Shown here: piece after piece, positions 12,201 to 26,564 of the stretch
How positions within the stretch are numbered: the stretch's first letter is position 1
Layout of the letters: every line of letters starts with the position of its first letter
DNA from: Scortum barcoo
Lineage: Eukaryota > Chordata > Actinopteri > Centrarchiformes > Terapontidae
Direction: 5' to 3'
Length of the DNA: 64,000 bases
Assembly (NCBI GenBank): GCA_023238725.1
Contig: CM041550.1
Location: forward strand, 2,426,544 to 2,490,543
The notes under the pieces: model-generated
Databases searched by the model: none
What the model was told of the DNA's origin: nothing
The model's input: the letters and a program-made list of their open reading frames with translations, nothing else
Position numbers and translations under genes: made by a program

Positions 12201-15200
12201 TCAGAGGCGTCAGAATAAGATAGATTGGAGAGGAAAGAAGAAAGAAACAAAGCTTTTCTTTACAAATATGTTTTCATCTTTTTGACTTTAATCTAATCTG
12301 AGCCTTTGGCGGGAAATATTGGATCATTTGACCACTGTAGGCCTCAAACAGTTTTTTAAATGAATCCATCTGAGAGGTTTGGGATATTTCTCTTTGGTGG
12401 AGCTGCTGACGGTTTAGAAATGTGTGCAACATGTTTTTGTGAGTAACTAAAGCTGCCATATAACTGTAGTGGAGTAAAAAGTACAATATTTACCTCTGAA
12501 ATGTAATGTAGTGGAGTAGAAGGAGAAAGTAGCACAAAATGGAAATACTCAAGTAAAATATGAGAATGTGTGTCTCTGGTCATTCTTACTGCATAGGTCT
12601 GTTTGTCCAGCGTCTCCACTTCCACCATGTCTCCAGTCTGGTCGATCCTGTAGACTGGAGACTGCAGCTTCACTCGGTCTCCCAGCTCTTTGGCCATGCA
12701 GTCACTGATCTGACCGGAGCCGCCCATAAACTTCCTCTCCTGCAGAGGTGGCCGGAGGAAGCAGAGTTCAGTTCACCGCCAACGAGAGCAGAAGGGGTGC
12801 ACATCAGCTTTTTACTGGTAAAATTGCTTCTATCCAGTCTGATCCTGCTCAGAGTTAATAAAACCTACATTTAGGTTTTTTTAAAATCTGTTGATTTATC
12901 TTGATGTCACATACCAGCAAATCCTCAATCTGCCCACTTTCCTTCACTACAAATTTCAACATCTCAAACCGAGGAGAAAATGTGTTTGCAAAGCTCGGGC
13001 CAGCAGCTGCTGAGTGATGGAGAGGACCGAGGGGGCGCAGAGAGATTAAGTGCTGCCAAAGCTCTGATACACAAAATTAAATAGACAGTGACCTTTTCTA
13101 TATGTTTTGTATCAGCGTCTCTCTCTTCCCTGATCAGAAACACATTGTGCGTCTTCCACTGTGGCATTCGGATGAATTTCTCTGCCAGTCTCCAGAAAAG
13201 GATACGGTCTGAAACTAAATCGGTCGTGGCAGTGAAGCCAAGCGTTTGTTATATTTGATTAAAGACGAGTTTGTTTTCTCCGTTTCAACGGAAAGTTACG
13301 CTGAAAGTATAGACCAAATGTGCTCCATATGCGACAATTCAGGCCGTACATGACTCTCTCCTCTAAACAAAGCTCGAGTTCAGATGACTGTTCACCTGTT
13401 TATCCCGTGCCCACGCACGCAGCCACAAACATGTGAGTGTGTTTTAAAAGGAAGAGTCCAGTGAACGCTCAACAGAGCTGGCTGCAACGTCGACTGTTTA
13501 CTGAAACACAATCCCCTTTCCTCAGCGCTATGGCAACTGGGCCACTCAGCTTTAGAAAGCACGGCGGCAGACTGTGCTCCCAAGAACACTGCTTTTGTCA
13601 GCCTCATAATTATGCTGCACTGGCCAGCGGCTAACTAAGGTCACTGTGTTGTGGCTGATTTAGGATCTTTTAATGACGTTTCTCCACTTCTTGGAAAACC
13701 TGCACTGGTCTCAGTCCTTTAGGTGGCTTTTTAAAGTTAAGTAACTATCGATTAAAGCCGTTATTCTGTCATCTTATCTTCAGACATCATCCATACAGAT
13801 GTATCGTCAATGACAGGTACAAATACAGGATACTGCACACACACACACACGCGCGTTCGTGCAGACCGACCTGTCCTCCGTTCGTGGTGGAGAAGATCCT
13901 CATGGTTCCTCCGCACTGCTTCACGTACCAGAGGAACCACAGAGCCGACACCTCGTGGGGTTCAGAGGTCACGTTCACGTTGACAAACAGCGTGGCAAAG
14001 CGAAGGACGGTGCTTGAGTTAAGAGAGGGAGAAATGAACATTTTGGCTACATAAACATTTAAACATTTCTTTTAGCAAGCTGGGATCAACTTTATTTATG
14101 ATATTGTACCATGTAAAAGGGATGTTTCATGACTTTAATGTTCTTTTCTTTTTCTTTGCATTTTTTTGTATTTGTTATGTTTTTTCCTTGTTTAGTTTGA
14201 AAATTAAACATAAAATTTCAAAAAAAAAATCAAAGAGACCAAATACACATATTTCCACAAAGACAGGCGTCCATATTGTAAATCATCTTTAGGAAAATGT
14301 ATGATTTGTGATGTTGAGTTACATAAATAAAGCTGACTTGATAATGATAAAAATGCTCATTTCACAGTTCAACGTCATGTTTCATGGTGTCAGAAATATG
14401 TCATAATTAAGGGCTTTTACATGACATTCAAGACATTTGTGCAAAGTATTAAACTCAGTACTGGATGAAGTGTATTTCTTAAGTTTAAGATGCAGTTGAA
14501 TGCATCAAATGACATCAAATCATCAGGTGCTCTGGTGGGAGAAAGGTTAAGGTGGATGCCATATAAATGCAAAGTCCACAGTTTGGATGGTTTGGGGTCT
14601 TTGTTGCATCTCATATCTTTCTATCTTTTATTTATCCAATAAAGATCAAAACTAGATAATCTTAAAGAAATACATATTGTGGGTAAGTTCACAGACATTA
14701 AAAAGGCTTGTTGAGTAGGAGAAGTAATCTAAGTCTCTATTCTGGATTACCTGGTCCAGCAGATTTTCTTAAAGAGCTCCAGCATGGACATCTTGTCCCA
14801 CTCCTCAGCGTGGGGGGCTTTCCAGGGAGCCTCTCTGGGAATCTGAGACGCAGGAGACAAACATTTAGCAAAGAGCAGACAAAGAGTGCAGAGTGAAAAG
14901 GCCCATTGTTGCTTTACCTCCTTGCCCATCTCGTCCATCGTCCTCCACAGGTTGTTGAAGTCCAACAAGACGATCGGGTTCCACATCGAAGGGAAGGAGC
15001 CTTTGAACGGGTACGACTTTCCCTGTTGGATCAGCGTTAACAAAATCTTCTTATAATCACATTTATATTTCACTTTCACATATTGTAGTTCAGTTGTATT
15101 GCATTTTACTCACAAAACAGTGAAGTGTCTGCACAGTTTCACATTGTTAGATACAGATATGTGTTGATATCAGCTTGCTGCCACAGTGGAATCAAAATAT

Positions 15201-18200
15201 TTAACTGATATTGGCCTTTAAAGTTAGATATCGGCAGATGTTGTGTCTGTTTCATTCATCTGCTCAGTGTTTTTAATGGTTCTTTATTTTGAGGCAGCAC
15301 TTACACCACTAAATATATAATTCATGCGGTCAACCAGCCGTACAAAGCTGCTAACTCTCTGACGAGGTGTTTTCCTGTTGTGTCATGACTTCCCCAATCT
15401 AGGTAGACAAAGTAAACGGTAATTGACCTTTGGAAACTCTCGTTCGTTGACCTCTGGCTGACCTTTGATATGCTTCGTCAGAGTGACTGTGAACATTATT
15501 TCAAAGAGCTGCTTGAGATACGGCCCGTTAGGCAACATTTTATGACCGATTCAAAGATTCAGAGTCATCAAGTGTGATAAGATCGGCCACTGGCCATGTG
15601 CTGTTTGTGCCCAGACCACTGCTTTATTTCTCAACCACACAACTGATTTACAAATGCAGAGAGAGAAAGGGGTGGGGTGGGGGGGGGCTCTCTGATATGG
15701 ACACGCAGATTACATGCTAAGCTCCGTGTTACAGGACTGTTTGGTGTTTCCAAGAACGAACTCTAGTTAAGGATCACTTTTCGTTGCTTTCTAGCGATCG
15801 GCTCTCATGGAACAGTTTGTGTTCTTGTGTGTTGATAAAGCTGTGAAAAGGCTATGCAGCGTAACGATCTTGACTTTTAAATAAGGAAACTTATTACTCA
15901 GAGCCATTAAACAGCAGCCCGCCCTGAAAGGCACAAAGATCTGCGACGTCCTTTGATGCCTTTGTGTGAATGTTTTGGCTCGGCTGCAGCAGTATTGAGC
16001 CAATAAATAAACTCTTTTATTACACACCGTATCTCATTTATGCCTGTCATGTGACTTTGCTGCCATTTTATTGGAGATTTTTTTCCAGACCACACCCACC
16101 AAATATACTACTTCATTCATGTTTTTTTAAAACTATGTTTTTTGGGGTTTTTACCCTTTATTATTCAGAGGACAGCTGAAGAGTGACAGGAAAGGTGGAC
16201 GAGAGAGAGAGAGGACGACACACAGCAAAAAGGAAAATCGAAAAAAAGGGATCGAACCCCAGGCCGCTGCAGCGCGACACATGGATGCACGCACTCTACC
16301 ACTGAGCTACCTATGTGCCCACAAATATCTGCTTTTAACACTGAAAAATGTTTTTTTTCAGCTAAACCTTTTTAATTTTGTAAAACTCGACTGTTTATTT
16401 ACTTCTACACACACATTTCTAAATACAGCACATATGTCGAGCTGAATTCTGAGAAAATGTGGATAAAAAACAAGGAAAATATCAACAATATTTCCATTAT
16501 AATACAGGCCTTAATTTGGAAGCAGCAGACTCACAATATAAACGTGACATTAGGACGTGGTTTGTTTTTCTTTGGGGAAATTAAAATTAAAAGGAATTTC
16601 AGAGGCTTCACTACAAAAAGCAAACATGCCAGTTATAAACTCCAATAATTCAACATTTTGCTTTAGCTAACATCAAATATCAAACAAATGCCCAAATCAA
16701 TAAAAGGCCCAAAGAAACCTCTTAAAGATGTGACTTTTGCTGTATAAAAATAACATGATGCAGTTTTACTGTCAGCACGGAGAAACTTTTCTGTGTTTGA
16801 AAAGTGTAAAAGTGGCTCAGCAATCAGCTGTAATATCAATCAGCATCAATAAGAGAGTGAGTGAGTCAAAGAGGCATCAAATAATCCATCATGTTCGGCA
16901 CATATCAATGCAAAAACACATTATCATTAGCTTTGTGTTTCTTTTTTTTTACTACATAAGCTTTATTTTTGGAGCTTGTTCGATAAAGACACTAAATGTC
17001 TGACTGAGCGAGACTCGTCAATCAACTACTTGAACGCCCTCATAAAGTATGAATAAATTACCTATAAAAATATTTATACCGGCACAGCTAAACTTTCATC
17101 ACCCTGTGTCAAAGTGCTTCATCATTTATCTACCACACTCTTTCCTCACATGAACACTCACACCTCAAACTCACAATCAGGTTAACTGTCAAGTAAGTTT
17201 TCACATTCAAGAAATCTGTCTTGATATGCTGCTGTAAGAAATGATAAACACAGCAAGTAGAAGAAAGACGCTTCAGATGAAGTCAGACCAAGTCAGCGAA
17301 CATTAACAACCCTCATAAAGTTTCTCTTTACCGTCTCACCTGCTGCTCTGTGAATTACAGTTATATTCTTATAAACATCTGCCACTTTTATTTCCAACAA
17401 CAAAGCTGAGACTGCACTTTCTTGAGAAGCACAATCAACACAAAACTCACAAACATCACATCGTCATCATTTAGATGAAGAGTCTCACGTCGTACAGCCG
17501 AGCCCGAACTGTCCGTTGCCATGTAACAACAGGTCTGTCGCCATGGTGACGCCGGCCAAGTGAATACAGAAGGAGGTTTTGAGAGGAGGGGAGAGGAGAG
17601 GATGCACAGCAGCATCTGTTTCCACATCAGCGAGCAGTGACTCAGTCTCACTGAGAGGAGAAAGTCTCACTTAAATATTTTCATGCTAACAAGAAGACGA
17701 GATGTGATGTGCACTTGATAAAAATATAATTATTATCCCGTACACTATGTGCTACCCATCAACAATGAGCAGGCAAAGTTAGCTGCTAAAGAGCCAGATA
17801 TTTTCCAAAACAGAGATGAAAGAAGAGTGAAAATCAGACATTTTCTAATGACTGCTGCTGTGGCTTCATATGTGCAGCTTCAATACACACTGATAAACTA
17901 AACTGTTTCTTCACCTGTAATAATAAACCTAAAAATATGTTAAGCTAAGTGTCTGAAAATAACTAATAACTGGAGTCCAGTTCTTTTTTATTTCATTGAT
18001 GGACTACATGGGAACAGAAAAGGGACTCTACAACACTATGACCCACTTCTTTTTTTTAAATCAATAAAACGTCAATAACTATTATAGTAGTAGTTGTAGT
18101 AAAGATCATTGCCTGCGAACGTGCAAACATGCACGAAGTCCACACTACCAGAGGAGCCTCGGGACAGTCCCACGCTCTTTCTCAATCTCTGATAACCAGG

Positions 18201-21200
18201 AACAGTATTTAATCAAAGTCTGTTTTCCCATCTCTGATAGTGATACCTCATTAATAAATCCAGTGCTGAGAGCTGCAGCTGCCTGTAAGGCAGTAATTTG
18301 CTGATAAGGGACACCAGCACTGGCCTTTTGGATTACAATCTGCCACAGAAAAGCTGATTAGCTACGCGGCTTTCTTGAAAGCTAGGCCTAATTACACAAT
18401 GGCTTGGTACATATGCTGGTTTACTATTACTCTCTCTGCCGGCCTGTGCAGTAATGCAGTCACTGTCATTTATGTTGGATCGATGCAAATGTCACCCCGT
18501 GTGCACCTCTCTGTTGTTAAGTTCAGACTTGTGCTGTGATTGGGAAACTTTCACACGCTGTCTGTTTGGAGATTATTCATCTGAATAGCTTCTTGGCTAA
18601 TCCAAAGCTACTTACAATCAAAACAAAGTGTAGTGATACCACAGCAACACGCGTGTTTGAAATTCCATGTGGGGAAGTCTAAGTTTGATTTATTCTGCAG
18701 GGCTGAAAAGGCTGTAATCAGAGGTGAGGATATTAGAAATACTGCAGATAATCCACAGCTGGGCAACAGATTCACAGAGTTAAAAAAAATTTACACAAAC
18801 TTTACTGGACTGAAAAAAGGCAGTGTTTCTGTGTTCATGAGGAAAACTGCTTTTTAATGATTATAATTTATTAAAATACTTAATCTATTATTATTTCTCT
18901 GCAACTCTTCAGACTCTCTTTACAGTTCTCTTTGCTGTGTCACTCATTCAAGTAGGTCAGAAGGCATCCAGAGACTTACTGAATAAATATCTGAATACTC
19001 AAAAGATAAGTCACTGCCTGGTCATGTTAGTAGTCAGCAGTAACAGTAGTCAGTTCCCATCCAGGCAATAACCATCATGTCTGTGCCACCAGAGCGGAAG
19101 CCACATCCGTGACCGCAGACAGACAACCAGCTGGTAAAAGATGATTAACTGGGACTCTTTGTTACGTATGCCTGACATGTTTTAGCGATGCTTAACGTGC
19201 AGCTGTTTGAATCTTTGGCGTCACAGACAACATGTGTAATGCCAGAAAATCGTGGTGTGGATTCAACATTTCTGCAACATTTCTGCAGAGTCAGCGGTGG
19301 GAAAAAACCACATCTCCTTCTCAACACTTCACACACATGCACAAATTACACGAATGCACACACACACACACAGTGTCTGACACTGATATGGGCGAGCAGC
19401 TTTTGATGAGGCATGCTGCCATGGAAACCAGCCAGGAAGCTACGAGCAGCTCGTGTGAGAGAGTCTGAGTCTTTGAGGGGATCTTAGCAGAGATAGTAGC
19501 TACAGAGACGCGTTCACACAGGAGCTCCCTGACACCAGTGTGGATGCGCTGTAGTATCAGAGCTCACAAAATGCTTCTCAACACCAGGCAAAAGGAAAGA
19601 TTTATTTTCTAACCTGATGTCTGTGCCGAACGTCACGCTGCTGACATTTCACACACTGCTAAAGTAGGTCATGTCAACAGTAAATCAGAGCTGAAAACGC
19701 AGTGGTGAGATGTCCGCTATGTTCAAATGGACAGAAGAAATATTAAGCAACATGGCCTTATTAAGCAACATGTCTCTGTGAAGCCGTGCAGAGCAAAGAG
19801 GTCTGTTTGTGCTCAGGTGAGATCCAGGCTCCGACCTCTGACTGTGGAAACTGGATGTTTCATGTGATTTAGATGAGGCTGAATGAAGACCTTTCCTGAA
19901 AATGTCTGTTGGACATGACAGACGGATTTATATTACAGTATATTTCACAAAGTTTCATTAAGTTTATCATTATGCCATTAATGGTCTGCACTACTCATTC
20001 AGTATATTTACTTTCATGGTTCTTTGCAACTCGACAAACACAAGAGATTCACATGATTCATTTATTATTATTATCCAGTAACTCTGCTCGTACAGTGGAA
20101 ATCCCCTCGCAGTGGTCAGTATTTACTGTATACCTATAATAATCACTGAGCAGTCTGAACGAGCCTCTTTTATGCTCATTCAGGAATCTTTACCTCAAAG
20201 TTTCAGTTCTGCGGTTGCAGCTAAAAAGCAACGGGCCTGCAAAAAAATCAAATTCTGAAGCCTATAACAGCGAGTCTGTTGACCCTGACAGGGACTTTGA
20301 TTCAACTCTGTGGTGATTTATGAGGCACTATTTTATGTGTAGATGTATTTCATTACACTGAGAGGTGTCTGTAATATAAACGGAGGTGTGTGGTGGAAAA
20401 AGAGGTTTCTATATGATGCAGTGAAAGTTCGTCTGCGTCCATGCCCACGGGCCAGAAGCTCGAAGTCCATCTCTGAAGTTATGATTAAATGACTTGAACA
20501 AAGCCTACGTTGAGATAAGCATCCCCACTACATGCACACACACACTCCAGTGATTTACAGTAGCTGTAGTTTGACCAGGGTACATGGGAGCATGAGCAAA
20601 TCAAATCAGGTAGAGGAACACAACTGTGTTAAGGACAACGGTGCGCCCACACTAATGAGATATGGAGTAATGAATAACAGGAACAAATATGGCCTCAGCG
20701 TCTCTTTCTTCCTTCCTTCTTTGTTTGATTTCGCTATCCTTTCAACCACTCAGAGAAAAGAGAAACTGCATTACAGAAATCCCTCAGTCGAAGATTAGCA
20801 TCTCCAGTCTCTAATGCTGCAGAGGAGAGGGGTAGCTGGCTCCTCAGCAGACACTTAGGAAGACGTGGGAAGAACACAGTGTTCGGTTTCCTTCTGTACA
20901 ATACCTCAGTCTTCTCTCATGAGCACCGCGGCAAGAAAGAGTCCCAGGAGCGACGCTGATCAGAGAGTACGAGGCGTAGAGGCGTAGATAGAGGATAAAG
21001 TTATCTATCTATCTATCTGAGCGTGCAACAGCCACAAAAAAAGTTTTACAGAGCTGCTGATTTCTGAAGGATGTACTGCTGAATCACATTATACTAACAG
21101 GTGTTTCTATTATTTTGTCCACTCATTTATTACAATGAAGATGGGCTAAATAGCTGAAACACCAGTTGGTATAACTCAAAATTAAAAGTATGACTTAAAT

Positions 21201-24200
21201 ATGATGATAAATATGAAGCCATCAGTTAACTTAGCACAAAGACTTAACAAAAAAACCCAAACAAGCATCTCTGTTGTTTACTGATAAACTGGTTATGTCT
21301 TATTTCATTTGATCCATCTAAAAGCTAAAACATAAAGACGACAGTTTTGTTGTCACTCTGAGGTGAGGAGGAAAACATTGAAGACTCCAGGAGGTCATTA
21401 TTTGTTATTTTAGATTTTAACCGCTGTCCTAAAAACCTCACAGATGCTCGAACACTCACATTGACATAATGCACCAGGTTCTCCTCCTCGTTGACTTTGT
21501 ACGTCTTTACGCCGTACTCTTTGGCCAATCGGAGGATGCGGTTTTGAGTTGGTCCGATATAAGCCCCGCCCAGATCAACCCATTTTGTCTCCTTATTCTG
21601 AAAAAGAAAAGAAAAAATCCCACATATAAACATAAACAAATGCGAAAATAGACTTTTTATTGTCTAGTTTCTAAATTTAATATGGAGTTCCACAAGGAGC
21701 TGCCCTGGGTCTCCTACTTTTTGACTTTTTAAACTGGGCTTTATCATCTATGAGCACAATATTATTTTCACTTTGATGCAGATGACACCAAACTCTACAT
21801 GACTGTCAATCCTGATAATCTGACAGTTTTACTGCTTTGTGTACTGAACTCTTATCAGTCAATCAGCGTCCTCACACTGGTTTAGAAGAGCAAAGATAAA
21901 GATGTGCTTATAACTCTATTCAGGCACATTACAGGAAGGAAATCTAGGCATTATGATCGACTCTGATCTGATTTTACCACTGCATTTCCTTCCTCTTTTT
22001 TTTTAACAGTTTAACCTTATAGATAATGAGGTTAAACTGTTTTACATGTTTAAAACGTTCCTTTTTTATTTGTAAAGTGATATTCTTTTATTGGTATTAC
22101 TGATTATATTAACTGTGGCACAAAGACCCTTTTAATGGCCTCTTCTGCAGTAGTATGGGCTCTCACCTGCACAGTGAAGGTACGACCGCCGACCCGATCC
22201 CTGGCCTCCAAAACTACCGGGTTCAGTCCACTGGATCTCAACAACTTTGCAGCACTCAAACCTGCAGACAAAAAACAGAGAGGTTAGTACAGACGCACAA
22301 TACGATTCCTGCACTACATATCAGTGAGATTTCACTGGTAAACATGCATCTGCATGACCGTCATGTACTGGTGTTTCATAATGTCTGTTTGAAATGTGAA
22401 ATATGTGTGACTGTAGGTGCTACTCCTTTCTTTAGTCGTAAATCCCATTGTAGTGTTCTCGCAGTAAAGCCACAACGGACTGAAGAAAGTCAGTCGTACT
22501 TTATTATGGATAGTTATTATTGATATTACCTGTTACCTGGAGTTTTTTGTATTACCTTGTTTGAGGTTTCAAGTAAGGTTAGCCAAGCAACAACAATTCT
22601 TTTATTCATCCAGATTTTTTTTTCTAATGGCAACACACAAAACTACATCATGGTCAACTGATTACGTGCAGACAACTATTTGTGTTTTTATGATCAGCTA
22701 AGAATCCCGCCTACGTTTCGATCTGCAGTGGAAAACGAAATCGGGAAAAAAGGGAAAAGTACCAAAAGCGAGGTGAGTGGATAAGGAGAAATGAGGACAC
22801 AGTGAGACTGTGACGCCTCTTTGATCACATAACTTTAGGAAGGATTGAATCGATGAAGAGGATTATTTGGAGAATCTGACTAGAAAGGTTAAAATTGAAT
22901 TGTTGCACAGAAACAAATCTCTGAACCATTTAAGTTATATCTGTTTGTTTGAAGTGATCATTAATGCTTTTATTCTGTATAGTTCCTCCCTGTGGTCCTT
23001 GGAAGAGGATTAAATGAAGGATTAACAACCTAAAATTTGCCTTTTGAATGACTTGGCTGGATGTTGAGGGAGCCGTGGGAAAGATGGGAGAGTAGGAGGA
23101 GGGGGAAATCGTTGGAGGCACAAGAGGGAGAGACGCACTTTCACAACAAATCACAAACCTGCTGACCTGCCGATCATGTGAGCAGAGTCGAGCATGACTT
23201 TCATGTACGCTGACTAAGTGATTGACCAACTGCAGCAGGAAAAGGGTCTTTTCACACACTGATCTCAGGCGAGCTCTGTCATAACTTTAATTCAATAAGA
23301 CATAACGTAAATGCACTTAGGCATGCAAACACACATGCAGAGGATTAGTGTGCAGCCTATGGCCCAGCAGCACTGGACTATGTCAGAGCAGCAGACATTT
23401 GAAAGCCTGCTGTAAAGCACAAACACACAGCGGGAGTGATTTATACAAGACGGAGATGAGTGCTTACTTATGAGATTTCACTGATAGCTTAATGCACTGG
23501 ATGGCCAAAAGTATGTGGACACCTACACATCACATAGGATTGTTGAATATCTCATTTCACAATCATAGCTATTGATACCCTGCTATAACAGCCTCCTCCT
23601 TTGATCCCATTCAACCACAACAGTACAGTTAGGGTAGAAATCAAACTGAGATGCAATGTGGGAGGGACTGGTGATTCATTTTTCCCATTTCAAATGTTTC
23701 TTTTAATGATATCTTTTTGTGTAATTTAAATACAAACATCACATCCCTACAGGTTTAGGTCATGGCCACCACTTTTAATGATTTAATTTTTGTCTCAGAA
23801 ATGCACAAACAGCTGCACAAAAGCATAAGGGTGTCCATATACTTTTGGCCTAAGCCCTGATAAATACACTACATGGCAGCAGGAGCTAGCTTGGCAAACA
23901 GCTCACAGCTTCACCGTCAGCAGGCACCCACATCTGTGCAAATGTTTTCCTGGCCTTTGCCCTAAATTCCCTTCTCACCTTCCCATCTTCACTCTCTGAC
24001 TCTCTCCCTCCAAATCCAGCTAAGTCCCGTTGAAGCTGGCAAGGTTTAGGGTTTAAACATAGTTTAACATAGTTTGTCATGTATTACCCAACTTCAGCCT
24101 TCCTTCCTCGTGCAAACACGCCCACCCCGCCAGGCTTTAGAGAAAGCATTAGCCCCGACCAGAGAAGGCTCACAAATCTTCCTCCGTTAAATTGATGCTA

Positions 24201-26262
24201 TTACCTGCGCTCGGCTCGAAAGGTCAGGCTCTGTGTTCGAAAACAAAGAGCATCTGTCTGCATCTCTTGTTTATGCCTACAGCAATCACTGCAAAAAGTA
24301 GCTTCCTGTTGGGACGTGGCTTTGATCAGAAAGCTTGTTTGTCTTAATTGACATGTCATTTTTTATAGAGAGGCCTCGTACAAATATGACTAATGGATCA
24401 GTATAAAGCTATCAGAGCTTCAAAGGATTCAGACTGAGCTTTCCTCTGTTGTCCCCCCACCATGAAAATGAAGACGACGAACGAGCTGCACCGCCGGAAA
24501 AATCAACATGCTAAGACTGTTCCCGATCTGAACTTCAGCTGAGAGGAGAGATGGAGAGGTGGATTGAAATTCAACTCATGCAGAGGGGAGACAGAAAGGA
24601 CCATAAGAAAGACATATCATGCAAAGACTCACAGAAATATGAAAATGTGCACAAGTTAGAATGAAACACTCAAAATCCAGATGTATTTATGTGCTCATTC
24701 CTGCGGTCTGTTTGCAGGGAGAAAGATTTAAACAGTAGACAAACATCTGCAGTCTTGCTTGTCTCTGTTTCTTTTGCTGCTTCACGCTGAAGCAGCTGGA
24801 GGGGAAACTGCATACCACACCCTCACAACTATTCACTGCAGTGTTTAAAACTTCAGGAGGTATTTACGAGGCTGAGATGCTGCAATATGCTATCACAGAA
24901 TCGGGGTTACATGAAAAGATTTCCCTTTTTACCCCCAGCCATGACAAACAAGCCTGAAGGGATTACAGATGGAGGAAAAAGGTCAGCCGGTCTTTGGTGG
25001 AAACCATGGAGAAATCAAAGAGAGAGAGAACACAGATTTCTCCTCCTCCTCCTCTCCTCACTCTGAAGCAGACTGCTGTTAGAGGCTTTCTGCACCTAAA
25101 GACATGCTTGATATTTATCAAACAGATACGAGCGCCTTGAAGCGCAGTCTTCCTGTCATCTGAGGCGCAGCTGGCGCGCATTCAGCGGCGCATCTCCCTC
25201 CTTTGTGCAAACGCATTTAAGGAGGGATCAGACAAGAGAAAGGAGGAGACATGATAAGTGAGGCCGATTGTGAGGCTGTACATCTACGGGTCACAGTGGG
25301 ACAAAATTCTCCCCTTATAAACAGCAGGTGCAAATTACTGCAGGTACGCAGACTCTTAAGCTGCTGCGAGGAGCTGAAGTGACCTGTGCAGCAGGGAAAT
25401 GTGAAAGAAAGCTGCACAAAAATGTTCACAGAGAGAAAGAGAGGGGAGGAGAAGTGAAGCAAAACACAAAATGTGGCACTTTTATGGCACCGAGCAGGAA
25501 GCGGACGCAGACTTGTGCTCATTAAACACAAAGTCCACTGAGCTGTTAATAATTCACCTTTTGTGTGTCTGTTTATATCATTTTGTCTTTTTTCATATCT
25601 GTAGACTTGCGTTCAGTTCATTTTTACTGCATTCATTTGACAAATCTTTCTGCAAGTAAAGATAATTATTCCAACCCACAGATCTGTTTCTGTCTGATGG
25701 AGTGAAGTTTACTGAGGATTTCTGTTCCGGCATTTTCACTTTTTGGGTCTTTTTCTACACTTGATGCTCTGAGACTGTTCCTTACTGTGAGATATTTGAC
25801 TGTTTCAGACGCAGTGCAGATACAAAGAGTGAGCACACACTGAACGCATGAAGGCAGAAGTGTTTGGTTTTATGATGTAGCTTCATCTGTTCCCCTGCAG
25901 TTGTCTTATCCTGACATCTCTCTCCTCTTGTGTTGCCTCTTTTCTCCTCAGTTATCTCTTTCTTTATTTCTCTCCATCTCCTGATTCCCCCCCGCTGCTC
26001 CTCTCCTCTCCACTGCAGCACCTTGAGGCTCTGCTTGACCTAATTGTCTGGTCTCGCTAAGATATTTGAGAGATAAAAGAAATAAAAAAATATGTGGTGT
26101 GTATTTTTTTTTTTTCTCGGCCACAGTCTTGAATAAAGTTTCATGAAAAACGTTTGTTGTGACATGTTATTTATGTGTTTGACCTGAAAGTATTTGACAG
26201 TCAGTTAGTTCCTGACCATTTTAGTGCAGATCCACAGAGCAGCAGTATGAGCTGCTATGCAG

Positions 26263-26299
<37 letters not shown>

Positions 26300-26497
26300 C
26301 TTTTCATCTTCTGCCCTCTGTGCTGGAAAAAGAGAAAAAGAGATAGGGACAGACACGGTTTCCTTGACAACAGTAATTGTTAAGATGGAGCCACTTGGCA
26401 GAAACAAACTGCATTTGTATACACTGTGTGTGTGTGTGTGTTTGTTCAGAAATCCCCCTGTCTCCCGCTGTTTCTGGACTGAATCTCTGCCATCTTT

Positions 26498-26564
<67 letters not shown>

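Larger units (their letters stand above)
15023..21459 (-). other. mao intron 3 (6.4 kb)
   Basis: It contains a tRNA-derived SINE at 16.14-16.32 kb, a TATC microsatellite at 21.0 kb and a decayed interspersed-repeat fragment at 21.2-21.35 kb. The 18.24-18.50 kb part is of unusually high complexity and may be a conserved non-coding element. No additional exon seen. Confidence 0.7.

Noticed and set aside
12750..13870. Possible extra mao exon in intron 6
   Set aside because: Exons 6 and 7 join in phase with complete family sequence, leaving no missing residues.
16249..16320. tRNA gene
   Set aside because: A- and B-box are present, but the 3' side does not pair to form an acceptor stem and the sequence runs into a SINE tail.
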